Shown: positions 1 to 7,681, counted from the stretch's first letter. The stretch: DNA of 19,364 nucleotides from an uncultured Eubacteriales bacterium (GCA_900320415.1 ONSE01000085.1:1-19364); one strand, 5' to 3'. Numbers and translations are program-made. The notes: generated by a model from the sequence alone, not told the origin.

Positions 1-648
1 AACCATCTCCGCCTGCTCATAGATGTAGCGTCCGCCCGTCACGCCCTCAATCGGTCTGCCGCCCTGCGTGATCGCCTCGTCCTTGCTCTCCACGGTGGTG
101 CCGTAGATACGGATGACGTCCTTTTCCTGCGCGTACAGATCGACGGTGACGCTGTCGGCGATGTCGACCTTCATGGGGTCTTTGCCGTCCGAGTGCAGAC
201 TGATCGCGGCGCTGTAGGTCTTGTTCTTGTTGAGGGTCAGCTTTCCCGTGCCCGTAATGCTCAGGCTCGCGCTGTGGAGATAGAAATAGTTGTAGACCGA
301 AATGGAGCCGAAGGAGCATTCTCCTTCCACCCTGAGCTTGAAATCGTCGCCCATATACCACGCGTTGAGGATGTCGTCAGGGGCGTTGAGGTTGGTGATG
401 GTGAGCGTGTTGGTCGCGAGGTCGTAGGAGGCGCCCGGTACCGCGTCGTTGTGAACGGCAAGACCGCCGGACTCATCGTAGCCCAGGATATTGTAATATT
501 TTCCCTCTTCCGATTTCAGGAAGCTGAGCGACGCCCCTCCCAGATCACGGACCGGCTTATCGTACGGGCCGCTTGCCGCAAATGCGCTGATGGGCACGAG
601 GGTAAAGAGCATGAGCACCGTCAGCAGCACTGCTGTGAATTTTTTCAT
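1..648 (-). CDS. Secreted surface protein, probable beta-helix/carbohydrate-binding-like (5' part only)
   Basis: Open reading frame entering from the left edge; the 216 N-terminal codons are present and the C-terminus lies outside the window. The start is ATG at 648 with an AAAGGAGA ribosome site about 7 nt upstream. Residues 1-24 form a textbook signal peptide (MKK, hydrophobic core, AFA before the cleavage point), so the protein is exported by Sec. The mature part has repeated short beta-strand phrases ending in G-x-G-x-LTLN and DSVTVDL, which resemble the beta-helical 'carbohydrate-binding domain' proteins common on Clostridia surfaces; that family link is from memory, not proven. It is transcribed away from the secretion cluster from its own promoter and may be unrelated to it. 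No catalytic motif is visible in this part. Confidence 0.8.
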   Translation of the reverse strand, partial: MKKFTAVLLTVLMLFTLVPISAFAASGPYDKPVRDLGGASLSFLKSEEGKYYNILGYDESGGLAVHNDAVPGASYDLATNTLTITNLNAPDDILNAWYMGDDFKLRVEGECSFGSISVYNYFYLHSASLSITGTGKLTLNKNKTYSAAISLHSDGKDPMKVDIADSVTVDLYAQEKDVIRIYGTTVESKDEAITQGGRPIEGVTGGRYIYEQAEMV

Positions 649-745
649 TGAAAAATCTCCTTTCATTTTCGTTATGGATTTTCTGTGCGTATTATCGCAT
701 AAATCGCGCCATATGAAGATATTTATGGCAACAATCCCTACACCT

Positions 746-773
746 ATTATACAATATTTTGCCGAGGTGTAAA
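746..773 (-). promoter_or_regulatory. Sigma-A-type promoter for the minus-strand surface protein
   Basis: Read on the minus strand, TTTACA (773-768) is followed after 16 nt by a perfect TATAAT (751-746). This predicts a start of transcription near 739 and a leader of roughly 90 nt before the ATG at 648. Match to consensus is 5/6 and 6/6. Confidence 0.75.
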
Positions 774-822
774 GGGCTAATCCGAAAAAAGGCGGGAGGG
801 AAGATAAAAAACAGGAAATCAC

Positions 823-887
823 CTGACAAATCGGCGGCACGCATAGGGAACGGTTTGCCGCTGCACAGTCGAACCTCGATTTGTCAG
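823..887. repeat. Nested inverted repeat in the divergent intergenic region
   Basis: An 11-bp perfect inverted repeat, CTGACAAATCG at 823-833 and CGATTTGTCAG at 877-887, encloses a second 6-bp pair, GCGGCA at 834-839 and TGCCGC at 856-861, that abuts the outer arm directly. It lies between the two divergent promoters, about 70 bp upstream of the plus-strand -35. No T-run follows it on the plus strand; on the minus strand a run of six T begins about 13 nt beyond the stem. It could be an operator, the fold of a small RNA, or a weak terminator for incoming minus-strand transcription; the sequence does not decide. The rest of the 649-1061 gap holds no supportable gene. Confidence 0.5.
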
Positions 888-957
888 CGCTGTTATGTAA
901 AAAAGGAGCGTATTGCACAGTTTGGTCAAAAAAAAGAATGACTTTGAGAAAATCCTA

Positions 958-986
958 TAGACAAATAAGCGGAAATAAAGTATAAT
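958..986 (+). promoter_or_regulatory. Sigma-A-type promoter of the secretion cluster
   Basis: TAGACA (958-963), a 17-nt spacer and a perfect TATAAT (981-986) lie in AT-rich DNA just upstream of the first plus-strand gene. Predicted start of transcription near 993, leaving a leader of about 70 nt before the GTG at 1062. It is the only strong promoter I could find for the whole plus-strand cluster, since downstream gaps are too short or lack such boxes. Confidence 0.75.
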
Positions 987-1061
987 GTTGTCAATCTTAA
1001 TAAAATAATGGCAGATACATTGTTAAGTTTTTGACAGAATGAGAAATCGAGGTGGATTTGT

Positions 1062-1646
1062 GTGAAGTGGTCGAACTGTACGCAGGCGGAGGCGCAGGAA
1101 GCGTATGATTATGCCAAGTCCCGCTATAAGGGAGCCGCGGAGGAATATCTTTACAACAAGAAGAAGATAGATTCCTGCTATTCGGCATACAGCGGGATGG
1201 CCTCGCGGACCGAGGAAACTCGTTCGGAAAAGCTCAGCTTTGAGCGACGGATCGCGGAGATGGAGGATATCATCCGCCTGCTCAGCGACGGCGGTATGGT
1301 AGACAGCGCGGTAGAGGAAGCCAACAACGCGGCTAAAGCGGCAGAGGACGCACTCGCGCAGTCGATCGTGTGCAGCGGCGTCAACAGTCCGCCGCTGTCC
1401 TCTATTTTCCGATGCCCAACGGTCAGCGAGAATTCCTATTCGCTGACGGCTCTCAACGAGCTGAAAAAGGAGAAGGCAAGGCTGGAGCAGGCGCTCGCCG
1501 AGGTCAACGCGAAGCTCAACGCTCTCGAGCTGGAGGTGCAGCAGCTGACCAGTCAGATAAATTCTCTCGCGGCGGAGCAGAGCAGACTGTCGCGCCAGAT
1601 GAATGCCTGTTCCTTTGAGATGAACCACTATAAGAAGTACACATAA
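1062..1646 (+). CDS. Coiled-coil small protein, candidate T7SS substrate-associated factor
   Basis: A 194-residue, largely helical protein. Start is GTG at 1062 with GAGGTGG ending 6 nt upstream. Residues about 7-75 and 130-190 are charged heptad-like helices; between them (about 101-127) is a Cys/Pro/Ser-rich hinge containing C104 and C118. No signal peptide, membrane span or WXG motif. It is the first gene of the cluster and lies 18 bp before a large candidate substrate. In characterised T7SSb loci the gene order small helical protein(s) then large LXG toxin is typical, the small ones (for example DUF5082 and DUF5344 proteins) acting as targeting partners. By position and helical character this may be an equivalent, but I do not recognise a specific family, so the role is inference. 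Confidence 0.75.
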   Translation: MKWSNCTQAEAQEAYDYAKSRYKGAAEEYLYNKKKIDSCYSAYSGMASRTEETRSEKLSFERRIAEMEDIIRLLSDGGMVDSAVEEANNAAKAAEDALAQSIVCSGVNSPPLSSIFRCPTVSENSYSLTALNELKKEKARLEQALAEVNAKLNALELEVQQLTSQINSLAAEQSRLSRQMNACSFEMNHYKKYT

Positions 1647-1664
1647 CGCGCGGATAGAGGTTGG

Positions 1665-3716
1665 GTGATACATTTGCGGATTGTAATAAAAAACAACGGG
1701 CCGCTCATGAAGACGTCGGTCAATGATATGCTCAAGGGTCTGGGCGTCAAGGCAATCGAATCAACCGGCAACAAGGTTGCGTCAACCTTTAAAGCGGTCA
1801 AGTCAAGGATCTATGAAATGGACGGCGGCGTCGGCAGTCTGCAGACCGCCGTGGATCAGATTGACGAGCGCGTCAGCAAAATTGAAGAAAAAAAGGTGGA
1901 GAAGGTCGGGACTGCCGTGCAGAGTCTCGGCGCGTTCCTCCACAACGCGATCAGGACGGATCAGACTGTCTCACGGACAGTTGCATTGCAGAACGAAAAG
2001 TTCTACCAGGCGAATCCGTGGGCGATCCCTCCTGCGCCTCCCAGAAAGAAAAAGTGGTATGAAAAGCTTTATGACGCCCTCAAGGCGGCGGGCAAGGCAA
2101 TCAAAAACGCCGTCACGAAGGCGATTGACTGGATTGTCGATACCGCGAAGAAGGCGTGGAAGGCGACAAAGGATTTCATCAAGAAGCACTGGAAGGCGAT
2201 CGTCAAAATACTTGTCGGAGTCATCATCATCGCGGGACTTGCGGCTCTGTCTGTCTTTACGGGAGGAGCGGCGGCTCCTTTGTTCGCGGTTGCGGCAGAG
2301 GCGGCACTGACGTGCGCTTTGACGAGCACCGCCGTGACGGTCGTCGTGGGGGTCGTTCAGGGCAAGTCGTTTGGAGAAATCTTTGACGCAGGCGCGGATT
2401 CCTTTATGATAGGTGCCATAACGGGCGCGGTAACGGGCTTCGCGGGTGCGGCAGGAGGCGCGGTATTCTCCTCAACAGGCTCGCAGCTGCTCAGTGAGCT
2501 GACAGAGATGGGCATCAAGGCGGCAGGAAAAATGCTTGCGGAGGGTGCTTCCTACCTGATTGAAAACGGTTCCTTCAGCGGTTTTATGGATGCGAAGGGA
2601 AACGGTATCCTGATGGGGCTGGGCAGCAGCGCTCTTTCGGCGGTAGGCGGCAGTATCATGGATTACGGCAAGGATTTGCTCGGCGATATGTTAAGCGGAC
2701 TGTCGGAGAACCAGTTTGTCCAGTCCATCACGAACGCCTATGAGTGGTGTCAGACGGAGTTCCCGACGCTGACGAACATCGTGGAGGATTCCGTCAAGAG
2801 TGTTGCGGGCGGTCTCTCGTGGAGCGATCTGAGCAAGCTGGGAAATCCCTCCGAATTTGCCAAGGAAATCGGCTCCGGACTGATCAACAATATCGTGGGC
2901 GGTGTGACTGGTTCCCTTGGAGACATTGTCACCAACGACTTGGACAATCTCACGGGAGGCGCGGTCGGTGATGCGATCGACGCCGTCAGCGGCATTGCGG
3001 ACAGCGTGATCAACAGCGATTTCGGACAGGCTGTCAGCGGTGCGTATGATGAGGTGAACAACTTTGTAAGCGGTATCAAGGATGAGGTCGGCAGCGCGAT
3101 CGGCGGCGTGAAGGACGCCCTTGGAAGCGCGTATGCTGAGGCGACAGGCGTGATCAACGGCGCGATGGGAGAGGTCGGAGATATTCTCGGCGGCATCAGC
3201 GGCGCCCTCGGCGGCGTACAGACTGAGATCAGCGGTGCGATCGGATTCATCAGCAACGAGTTTATCAGTGTCCCGGGTATGTTTGGAGATGTTCTCGGAG
3301 AAGTGCAGGGACAGATCAGCGGATTCCCGGGCTCGGTCGGCGACGTTGTCGGCGGCGTTTCGTCACAAATCGGCGGCGCCATCGACGGAGCAATCGGCGG
3401 CGTTACCTCACAGATCGGCGGCGCTGTCGACGGAGCGCTCGGCGGTATCCCGTCGCAGATAGACGGCGCCTTCAGCAGTGTGCAGTCGCAGGTCGGCGGA
3501 ATCGTCAATAATGGCATCAACGGGATCAAAGGTAATCTCGGTCTGGTAGTAAGCAGCGCCGTCTCGAATATGCAGAACACTACCGTCGCCATCCATCCCG
3601 CCATCGCGGGAATCGCCGGAGCGCTCGGCAGGCTGGGACAATCGGTTTCACGCGGCTCGGGGGCGGTGCAGACAACAGCCAATTACGGCGCGTGGAAGTC
3701 CCACGTCAGATTATGA
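1665..3716 (+). CDS. Large glycine-rich membrane-active protein, candidate T7SS substrate (paralogue of the next gene)
   Basis: 683 residues. The GTG start at 1665 has GAGG 4 nt upstream; TTG at 1674 (GGGTG, 6 nt spacing) is a good alternative because its first residues then align with the N-terminus of the 3736 product. Residues 1-75 form a helical domain containing GGVGSL (54-59), shared with the next protein. Residues 124-178 are strongly basic and amphipathic (Lys/Trp), followed by hydrophobic stretches at about 180-200 and 203-232. Residues 235-268 carry S-F-x-x-I then a G-x3-G-x3-G glycine-zipper ladder, as seen in the pre-toxin regions of polymorphic toxins. From about 400 to 625 the chain is a low-complexity series of short amphipathic Gly/Ile/Val/Ser units including two 15-residue tandem repeats. 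No signal peptide, hydrolase motif or recognised toxin domain. Possibly an exported pore-forming or membrane-remodelling protein; function unproven. Confidence 0.8.
   Translation: MIHLRIVIKNNGPLMKTSVNDMLKGLGVKAIESTGNKVASTFKAVKSRIYEMDGGVGSLQTAVDQIDERVSKIEEKKVEKVGTAVQSLGAFLHNAIRTDQTVSRTVALQNEKFYQANPWAIPPAPPRKKKWYEKLYDALKAAGKAIKNAVTKAIDWIVDTAKKAWKATKDFIKKHWKAIVKILVGVIIIAGLAALSVFTGGAAAPLFAVAAEAALTCALTSTAVTVVVGVVQGKSFGEIFDAGADSFMIGAITGAVTGFAGAAGGAVFSSTGSQLLSELTEMGIKAAGKMLAEGASYLIENGSFSGFMDAKGNGILMGLGSSALSAVGGSIMDYGKDLLGDMLSGLSENQFVQSITNAYEWCQTEFPTLTNIVEDSVKSVAGGLSWSDLSKLGNPSEFAKEIGSGLINNIVGGVTGSLGDIVTNDLDNLTGGAVGDAIDAVSGIADSVINSDFGQAVSGAYDEVNNFVSGIKDEVGSAIGGVKDALGSAYAEATGVINGAMGEVGDILGGISGALGGVQTEISGAIGFISNEFISVPGMFGDVLGEVQGQISGFPGSVGDVVGGVSSQIGGAIDGAIGGVTSQIGGAVDGALGGIPSQIDGAFSSVQSQVGGIVNNGINGIKGNLGLVVSSAVSNMQNTTVAIHPAIAGIAGALGRLGQSVSRGSGAVQTTANYGAWKSHVRL
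3363..3470 (+). repeat. 45-bp in-frame tandem repeat, two copies plus a partial third
   Basis: Copies at 3363-3407 and 3408-3452 encode SQIGGAIDGAIGGVT and SQIGGAVDGALGGIP; 3453-3470 begins a third (SQIDGA) that then diverges. The period is 15 codons, a multiple of three, so it expands the protein without breaking frame. Differences between copies fall mostly at third bases or are conservative, indicating an old duplication under protein-level selection. Confidence 0.85.
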
Positions 3717-3735
3717 GGCGCGGAGGTGAAGCAGC

Positions 3736-5280
3736 ATGGGCGATTTACGGCGTATTCTGATTGATTTGAGCGGACTGTCAGACGACAGCTATTCCGAAAT
3801 GTCAATAAAGATCAACCAAATGCTGGAGGAGCGCGGCAAGGTAAGCGACGCGTTCGACACCGTTCTCAGGGCGATGTTCCGGATCAACGGCGGCGTAGGC
3901 AGCCTCGGGGAGGCGGCGGACAATGTCGACAGCCGCCGAACCAAGACGGACGCGGCATCCGAGGCAGCGATGGAGGCAGCGCACCGGTTCGTTGCCACCT
4001 TTGTTAAGCACACGAAGGAGCGTGACCGAATGGTGGCAAAGCGCTCTCTCGCGTCGGAAACGCGTGAGGCAAACGCCTACGCGCGCGATCGTGTGGAAAA
4101 CGGCAGCCTGCTGGAACGCGTCATGGCAGCTAATATGCTGGGCGGATCGAGAGCCTCCGACACCACGGGCCTGAGGGCTGTCGAGGCGGGCGATTTCACC
4201 GCCCGTAATCCCAAGGAGGGATTAATGCAGATCGGGCTTGTGGCGGGCAGCGGGCTTCTCATTCTTTTTGGCGGAGAGTTTCTGATGGCGGGCGGAGCCA
4301 CCGTGTTGCGTGTGGCAGCGATGAACTTCGGTTCCAAACTCCTCACGTCGTCGTTGAAATTAGGTTCCAGATTTCTTGCGTCTACAAGCAAATATTCTTT
4401 GTTGACATACTTCAGAGCAATGGCGGTTAAGGTGGGCATTCAAAATCTCCTCAGAGAAGCCGCGACATCCGCCTTGGCATGGGGAATGCGGGTGTCCGCC
4501 AGCAACACGATGAGGCTGATAATGAGCGCCTATAAGGGCGGCGTCGCACTCGGCGCGATCAGCGGCACGGTCAATCTTCTCAGCGGTCTGTGCAGTGGAG
4601 AGTCGTGGGAACAGATTGCCCGCAGGACTTCGGACGGAGCCTCCGCGGGATTCCTCAGCGGCTTTTCGTGGGGCGGCGCAGCAGCGGCACAATCCGCGAT
4701 TCTGGCGATTGTGGGAAAGCTCATTACGAGCCTCGGATCGGACATCGCCGTCAACCTGAACAGGGGAGGAGATTTTGACACGGATTTCTGGGTACAGAGC
4801 GGCGGCAAGGCGGTGGTCACAGCCGCGTTGGACGGCGTTCTTCTCGGTGTGGGAAAATGGGTGGCGCCCAAGCTCTCCGAGGGAATTGTGATCCAAAGGG
4901 CGACCGTGCAGAAAATGCCTTCGCTGTTTTATTATCCCGCCAGATTCAATTATCTCGGCAGTACCAGGGAATCGTTAAAGGTGACGGGCTTCGGCACCTT
5001 CCATACGGCAAAATCCACTTCTTTCGCTCAGGTGGACAAGTGGATCATGAAAACCACATATTCCAAGACGAGATACACGTTCAACATTGCAGAAAACATG
5101 ACGTGGTATTCGTGGTACAACGCCATGATGAGCAATCCCGAAAAGCCCATTGGCATCCTCGCGCCGTCGCTCGGCGACGTGGTGGGCAGAGGCATTTTTG
5201 ACGACAGCCTCTGGGGTATCGCCACCGACCAGGTCAGCCTGCAGCAGTCGTTTGTCAGCGGCAGAAAAACAGTGGAATAG
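3736..5280 (+). CDS. Membrane-active protein with pre-toxin-like core, candidate T7SS effector
   Basis: 514 residues; ATG at 3736 after GGAGGTG, 19 bp downstream of the previous gene. The N-terminal 70 residues align with the 1665 product: both have L-R-x-I/V near the start, then a helix, then GGVGSL (52-57) followed by A-x-D-x-[IV]-D-x-R. Residues 75-130 are charged and helical. Hydrophobic stretches occur at about 163-195, 264-286, 302-335 and 357-375; residues 290-320 carry S-W-x-x-I-x5-D and a G/A-zipper ladder that also matches the neighbour. The C-terminal portion (about 378-514) is different from the neighbour, soluble and aromatic-rich (Tyr/Trp/Phe), and is the likely effector-specific part. 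I see no known nuclease, NADase, phospholipase or deaminase motif. No obvious immunity gene follows; the next gene is a TPR protein. Confidence 0.8.
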   Translation: MGDLRRILIDLSGLSDDSYSEMSIKINQMLEERGKVSDAFDTVLRAMFRINGGVGSLGEAADNVDSRRTKTDAASEAAMEAAHRFVATFVKHTKERDRMVAKRSLASETREANAYARDRVENGSLLERVMAANMLGGSRASDTTGLRAVEAGDFTARNPKEGLMQIGLVAGSGLLILFGGEFLMAGGATVLRVAAMNFGSKLLTSSLKLGSRFLASTSKYSLLTYFRAMAVKVGIQNLLREAATSALAWGMRVSASNTMRLIMSAYKGGVALGAISGTVNLLSGLCSGESWEQIARRTSDGASAGFLSGFSWGGAAAAQSAILAIVGKLITSLGSDIAVNLNRGGDFDTDFWVQSGGKAVVTAALDGVLLGVGKWVAPKLSEGIVIQRATVQKMPSLFYYPARFNYLGSTRESLKVTGFGTFHTAKSTSFAQVDKWIMKTTYSKTRYTFNIAENMTWYSWYNAMMSNPEKPIGILAPSLGDVVGRGIFDDSLWGIATDQVSLQQSFVSGRKTVE

Positions 5281-5349
5281 TCATCAGCGCCTCCGGGCGT
5301 TTCAGATAAATCATCAAACAGATCAATAAACACAAAGAGGTGGTTTGAA

Positions 5350-6963
5350 TTGGATATTGAAGCTTACAAGGAAGCGATTGCCAACGCGGACATCGCGTTT
5401 GTGAACGGAAAGTTTGAAAACGCCGTCGCGTGGTACGACAAGGCTCTTGCCGAAGCACCGACCGATGAGTACGCGCTTTCAAAGGCGGGAACGTCGCTTG
5501 TCTCGCTGAATCGCTTTGCCGAGGCGTTCGGCTATTTTGAGCGCGCGGTGGAAGCCGATCCTCAGAACGGCGACAACGTTTTCAATCTTGCCAACGCCTA
5601 TTTCTTCTCGGGTGATATCCCGAAGGCGATTGAAAACTATACCGCGGCGGAGCTTTTGGATTGCTCCGACGACGTAAAGGCGCGCATTTACTATCAGCTC
5701 GCGCTCCTGTGCAGCATCAAGCAGGACTACAGGGCGGCGCTGATCAACTATCAGAAATACGAGGACGCGGATAAAACAGGTCAGGCATCGCTGGATGCCG
5801 AAGTGATCGCGGAGCGCGTCAACCTTTACATTCAGCTGCAGGACTTTGAAAACGCGCTCAAATACACGCTCAAGTGGGTGAATCTCGCTCCCACGGAGCT
5901 CAGAGCATATATTGTCTACTTCAACCTGCTGACAGCGGTGGAAAAGTATGACAGGGCACTGCAGGTGCTGTCTGACGCGGAGAAGTATGCCGTAACCGAC
6001 GAGGATGACAAATACGCTGTTGACGTCAGCCGCGCGAATCTCTATGTCAATGCCGCGGGCACCTCGTTTGACAAGGGCGGAGACTTCAATCAAAAGGCGT
6101 ACAACCTGATGAACGAGCTGATCATCAGTCCTGTCGGCACACAGGAAAGCAAAAACGAGCTGGTACTCGCGCTCGGCGAGCTGTGTATCACCCTTGGCAA
6201 GGTTGATGAGGCGATCGACCTCATGCAAATGCTGACGGAGGAGCCTGCCGCCGAGACACCCTCGGATGCCGCTGCCGCCGCCCCGGATGAAACACCCGTG
6301 GACCCCGCCGAGATCGACGCGATGATGAGCCGGGATCTGACAGCGATGGACGCGAGGATCTCTTCGGGCGAAATCAGCGAGGACATCGGAGAGGAAGCGA
6401 CGCTCAATTTCGACGAGGACGGCAGACCTGTCAGGGAATACCCCGACGGCGCCTTCGGAGAGGAAGACGGGTTCCGGCTGCCCGAGTTCAAGGGTATTGA
6501 TATAGAGAAGGCACGGGAGGAGGACAGGGCGCGGGAGGCTGCCGACCAGGCAATGTTCCGCGCGAAGGTGAATTTCACCCTGCTCACCTGCTACGCGTTC
6601 AAAGAGGATTATGAAAAGACCCTCGAGTACGCGCGCCGTGTCAAGCTCACGCCCGATAACACCTATTATGAATTCTTCGGCAGGTATTCCGAGGCATATG
6701 CCATCCGTGCGCTTGCGAAGCAGGGAAAGGGCTTCACACAGGCGGACGCGGACAGGATCTACAGTGAGAACCTCGCGTTCTTCCGCTCCGAGATGATCAA
6801 GGCGAACGAAAATTCAGCCTACGCGCTGCTGTTCCGCACCAGAATGTACGCCGAAACAGGCAAATACGCCAAGGCGGAGGAGCTTGCTTCGCTGATGAGC
6901 GATGACGACCGCGCCGCGCTGGTCGCGTACATTGAGGAGTGCAGAAAGAATGAGGACAACTGA
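5350..6963 (+). CDS. TPR-repeat protein with acidic central linker
   Basis: 537 residues. TTG start at 5350 with AGAGGTGG 6 nt upstream; the same GGTGG-N6-start arrangement precedes the GTG at 1062. Residues 5-300 form an array of TPR-like helix pairs (clear units near 5-38, 39-72, 73-106, with W/G/Y/A/P at TPR positions such as 'AVAWYDKAL' and 'AFGYFERAVEADP'). Residues about 296-400 are an Ala/Glu/Asp/Pro-rich, probably disordered linker containing a Met/Asp-rich helix; residues 400-535 are a second helical repeat set. No signal peptide or membrane span, so cytosolic. It sits between the candidate substrates and the WXG100 genes and is likely an adaptor or chaperone scaffold for export, which is inference. 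The 69-bp gap upstream has only a short CGCC/GGCG hairpin (about 5287-5298). Confidence 0.85.
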   Translation: MDIEAYKEAIANADIAFVNGKFENAVAWYDKALAEAPTDEYALSKAGTSLVSLNRFAEAFGYFERAVEADPQNGDNVFNLANAYFFSGDIPKAIENYTAAELLDCSDDVKARIYYQLALLCSIKQDYRAALINYQKYEDADKTGQASLDAEVIAERVNLYIQLQDFENALKYTLKWVNLAPTELRAYIVYFNLLTAVEKYDRALQVLSDAEKYAVTDEDDKYAVDVSRANLYVNAAGTSFDKGGDFNQKAYNLMNELIISPVGTQESKNELVLALGELCITLGKVDEAIDLMQMLTEEPAAETPSDAAAAAPDETPVDPAEIDAMMSRDLTAMDARISSGEISEDIGEEATLNFDEDGRPVREYPDGAFGEEDGFRLPEFKGIDIEKAREEDRAREAADQAMFRAKVNFTLLTCYAFKEDYEKTLEYARRVKLTPDNTYYEFFGRYSEAYAIRALAKQGKGFTQADADRIYSENLAFFRSEMIKANENSAYALLFRTRMYAETGKYAKAEELASLMSDDDRAALVAYIEECRKNEDN

Positions 6964-6974
6964 GGAGTGACGCG

Positions 6975-7283
6975 ATGAGCAAGACACAGATCCTGATTGA
7001 CGAGGAGGAGTTCGTCGTCGCGGCGAACGGCTTCCGTGAACTGTCGCAGGAGGTCAACCGCCTGTACGAGGATGTCAGGAATATGCTCGACGACCTGAAA
7101 ACGGGGTTTGACACCCCCGCAGGCAGAAAGTTCTATGATTCCTGCGCGAACGGACTGCTGATCCCGCTGATAGAGCAGAAAATCGTCATCGAACACATAG
7201 CGGACAACCTGATAACGGCTAAAAATCTTTACGCGCCGGTCTTTGACGAGTACCGCGACATTGTCAACAAGCTCAACAGCTGA
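6975..7283 (+). CDS. WXG100-like protein lacking the Trp
   Basis: 102 residues, helix-turn-helix of WXG100 size; ATG at 6975 with GAGGAG just upstream, 11 bp after the TPR gene. The turn has F45-D-T-P-A-G50 followed by R-K-F where WXG100 proteins have W-x-G-x-A-x-x-F, so the signature Trp is replaced by Phe and the spacing is altered. The C-terminal helix ends in an aromatic/acidic segment (YAPVFDEYRDIV). First of three consecutive WXG100-type genes before the EssC genes; likely an exported helical-hairpin substrate or a partner subunit for one of the other WXG100 proteins. Confidence 0.75.
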   Translation: MSKTQILIDEEEFVVAANGFRELSQEVNRLYEDVRNMLDDLKTGFDTPAGRKFYDSCANGLLIPLIEQKIVIEHIADNLITAKNLYAPVFDEYRDIVNKLNS

Positions 7284-7327
7284 CAGGCTGTTTCAACTGA
7301 ATATCAACCGAGAGGAGAAATGACATT

Positions 7328-7651
7328 ATGGCATCCATACTTTCCAGCGCGATGATAGTCAACGCGCAGAGCAGTGTTTCCAACTACGTGGCGACCACGC
7401 AGGAGCTTTACAGTGAGCTGCAGTCCATCATCAACAATCTGACGGCGGCGGGCTTTATGGGCGACGCGGCCAACGGCTACAAGGAGTTTTTCACTACCAA
7501 GGCGACTCCCGCCCTTGTGGGCAACCTCAACGAGCCGCAGGGCTCTCTGACCGCCGGCATCAACAGTATGCTCGAAACCATCCGGGAGCAGCTGCTTGAT
7601 ACCGTAGACCCCGGGCTGGGCAAGCTCAATCAGAATCCCGGACAGGGCTGA
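7328..7651 (+). CDS. WXG100-family protein (F-M-G variant)
   Basis: 107 residues, ATG at 7328 with AGAGGAG about 10 nt upstream. Two helices flank F43-M-G45-D-A-A-x-G-Y-x-E-F, matching the WXG100 turn with Phe replacing Trp. The C-terminal tail D91-x-x-D-x-GLG-x-L-N-x-NP is nearly the same as that of the WXG100 protein at 13649, although the rest of the two proteins differs, which points to a shared export or docking signal. Expected to be secreted through the EssC machinery, probably as a dimer with a neighbour. No Sec signal peptide. Confidence 0.85.
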   Translation: MASILSSAMIVNAQSSVSNYVATTQELYSELQSIINNLTAAGFMGDAANGYKEFFTTKATPALVGNLNEPQGSLTAGINSMLETIREQLLDTVDPGLGKLNQNPGQG

Positions 7652-7681
7652 TGAACTGACTGTGAACAGGAGTGTATTGCA

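Noticed and set aside
823..887. Rho-independent terminator or riboswitch
   Set aside because: The outer stem encloses 43 nt, no T-run follows on the plus strand, and it lies upstream of the plus-strand promoter, so it would not be in the cluster's leader. Kept only as an inverted repeat.
939..986. Tiny ORF starting ATG at 939 (15 codons)
   Set aside because: It spans the -35 and -10 boxes of the cluster promoter and has poor ribosome-site spacing, so it is unlikely to be transcribed.
3363..3470. CRISPR-like or mobile-element repeat
   Set aside because: The 45-bp copies are directly adjacent without spacers, in frame, and encode a protein repeat, so this is an intragenic tandem duplication.
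2750..3682. Long 310-codon antisense reading frame opposite the first large candidate substrate
   Set aside because: It exactly mirrors the Gly-rich repeat coding region, is Pro/Ser/Thr-rich with no domain, and has no promoter or ribosome site; it is a by-product of codon bias on the plus strand.
1665..3716. LXG-domain toxin
   Set aside because: No L-x-G motif or typical LXG helical length at the N-terminus, and no known toxin domain at the C-terminus; called only a candidate substrate.
5284..5302. Intrinsic terminator between the second large protein and the TPR gene
   Set aside because: The CGCC-TCCG-GGCG hairpin has only about four firm base pairs and three T residues after it; too weak to call.
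5479..6228. 249-codon minus-strand frame opposite the TPR gene (and similar antisense frames at 7304-8062, 10785-11540, 13286-14104, 15581-16258)
   Set aside because: All lie wholly opposite well-supported genes, lack ribosome sites and recognisable domains, and follow the complement of the sense-strand codon pattern.
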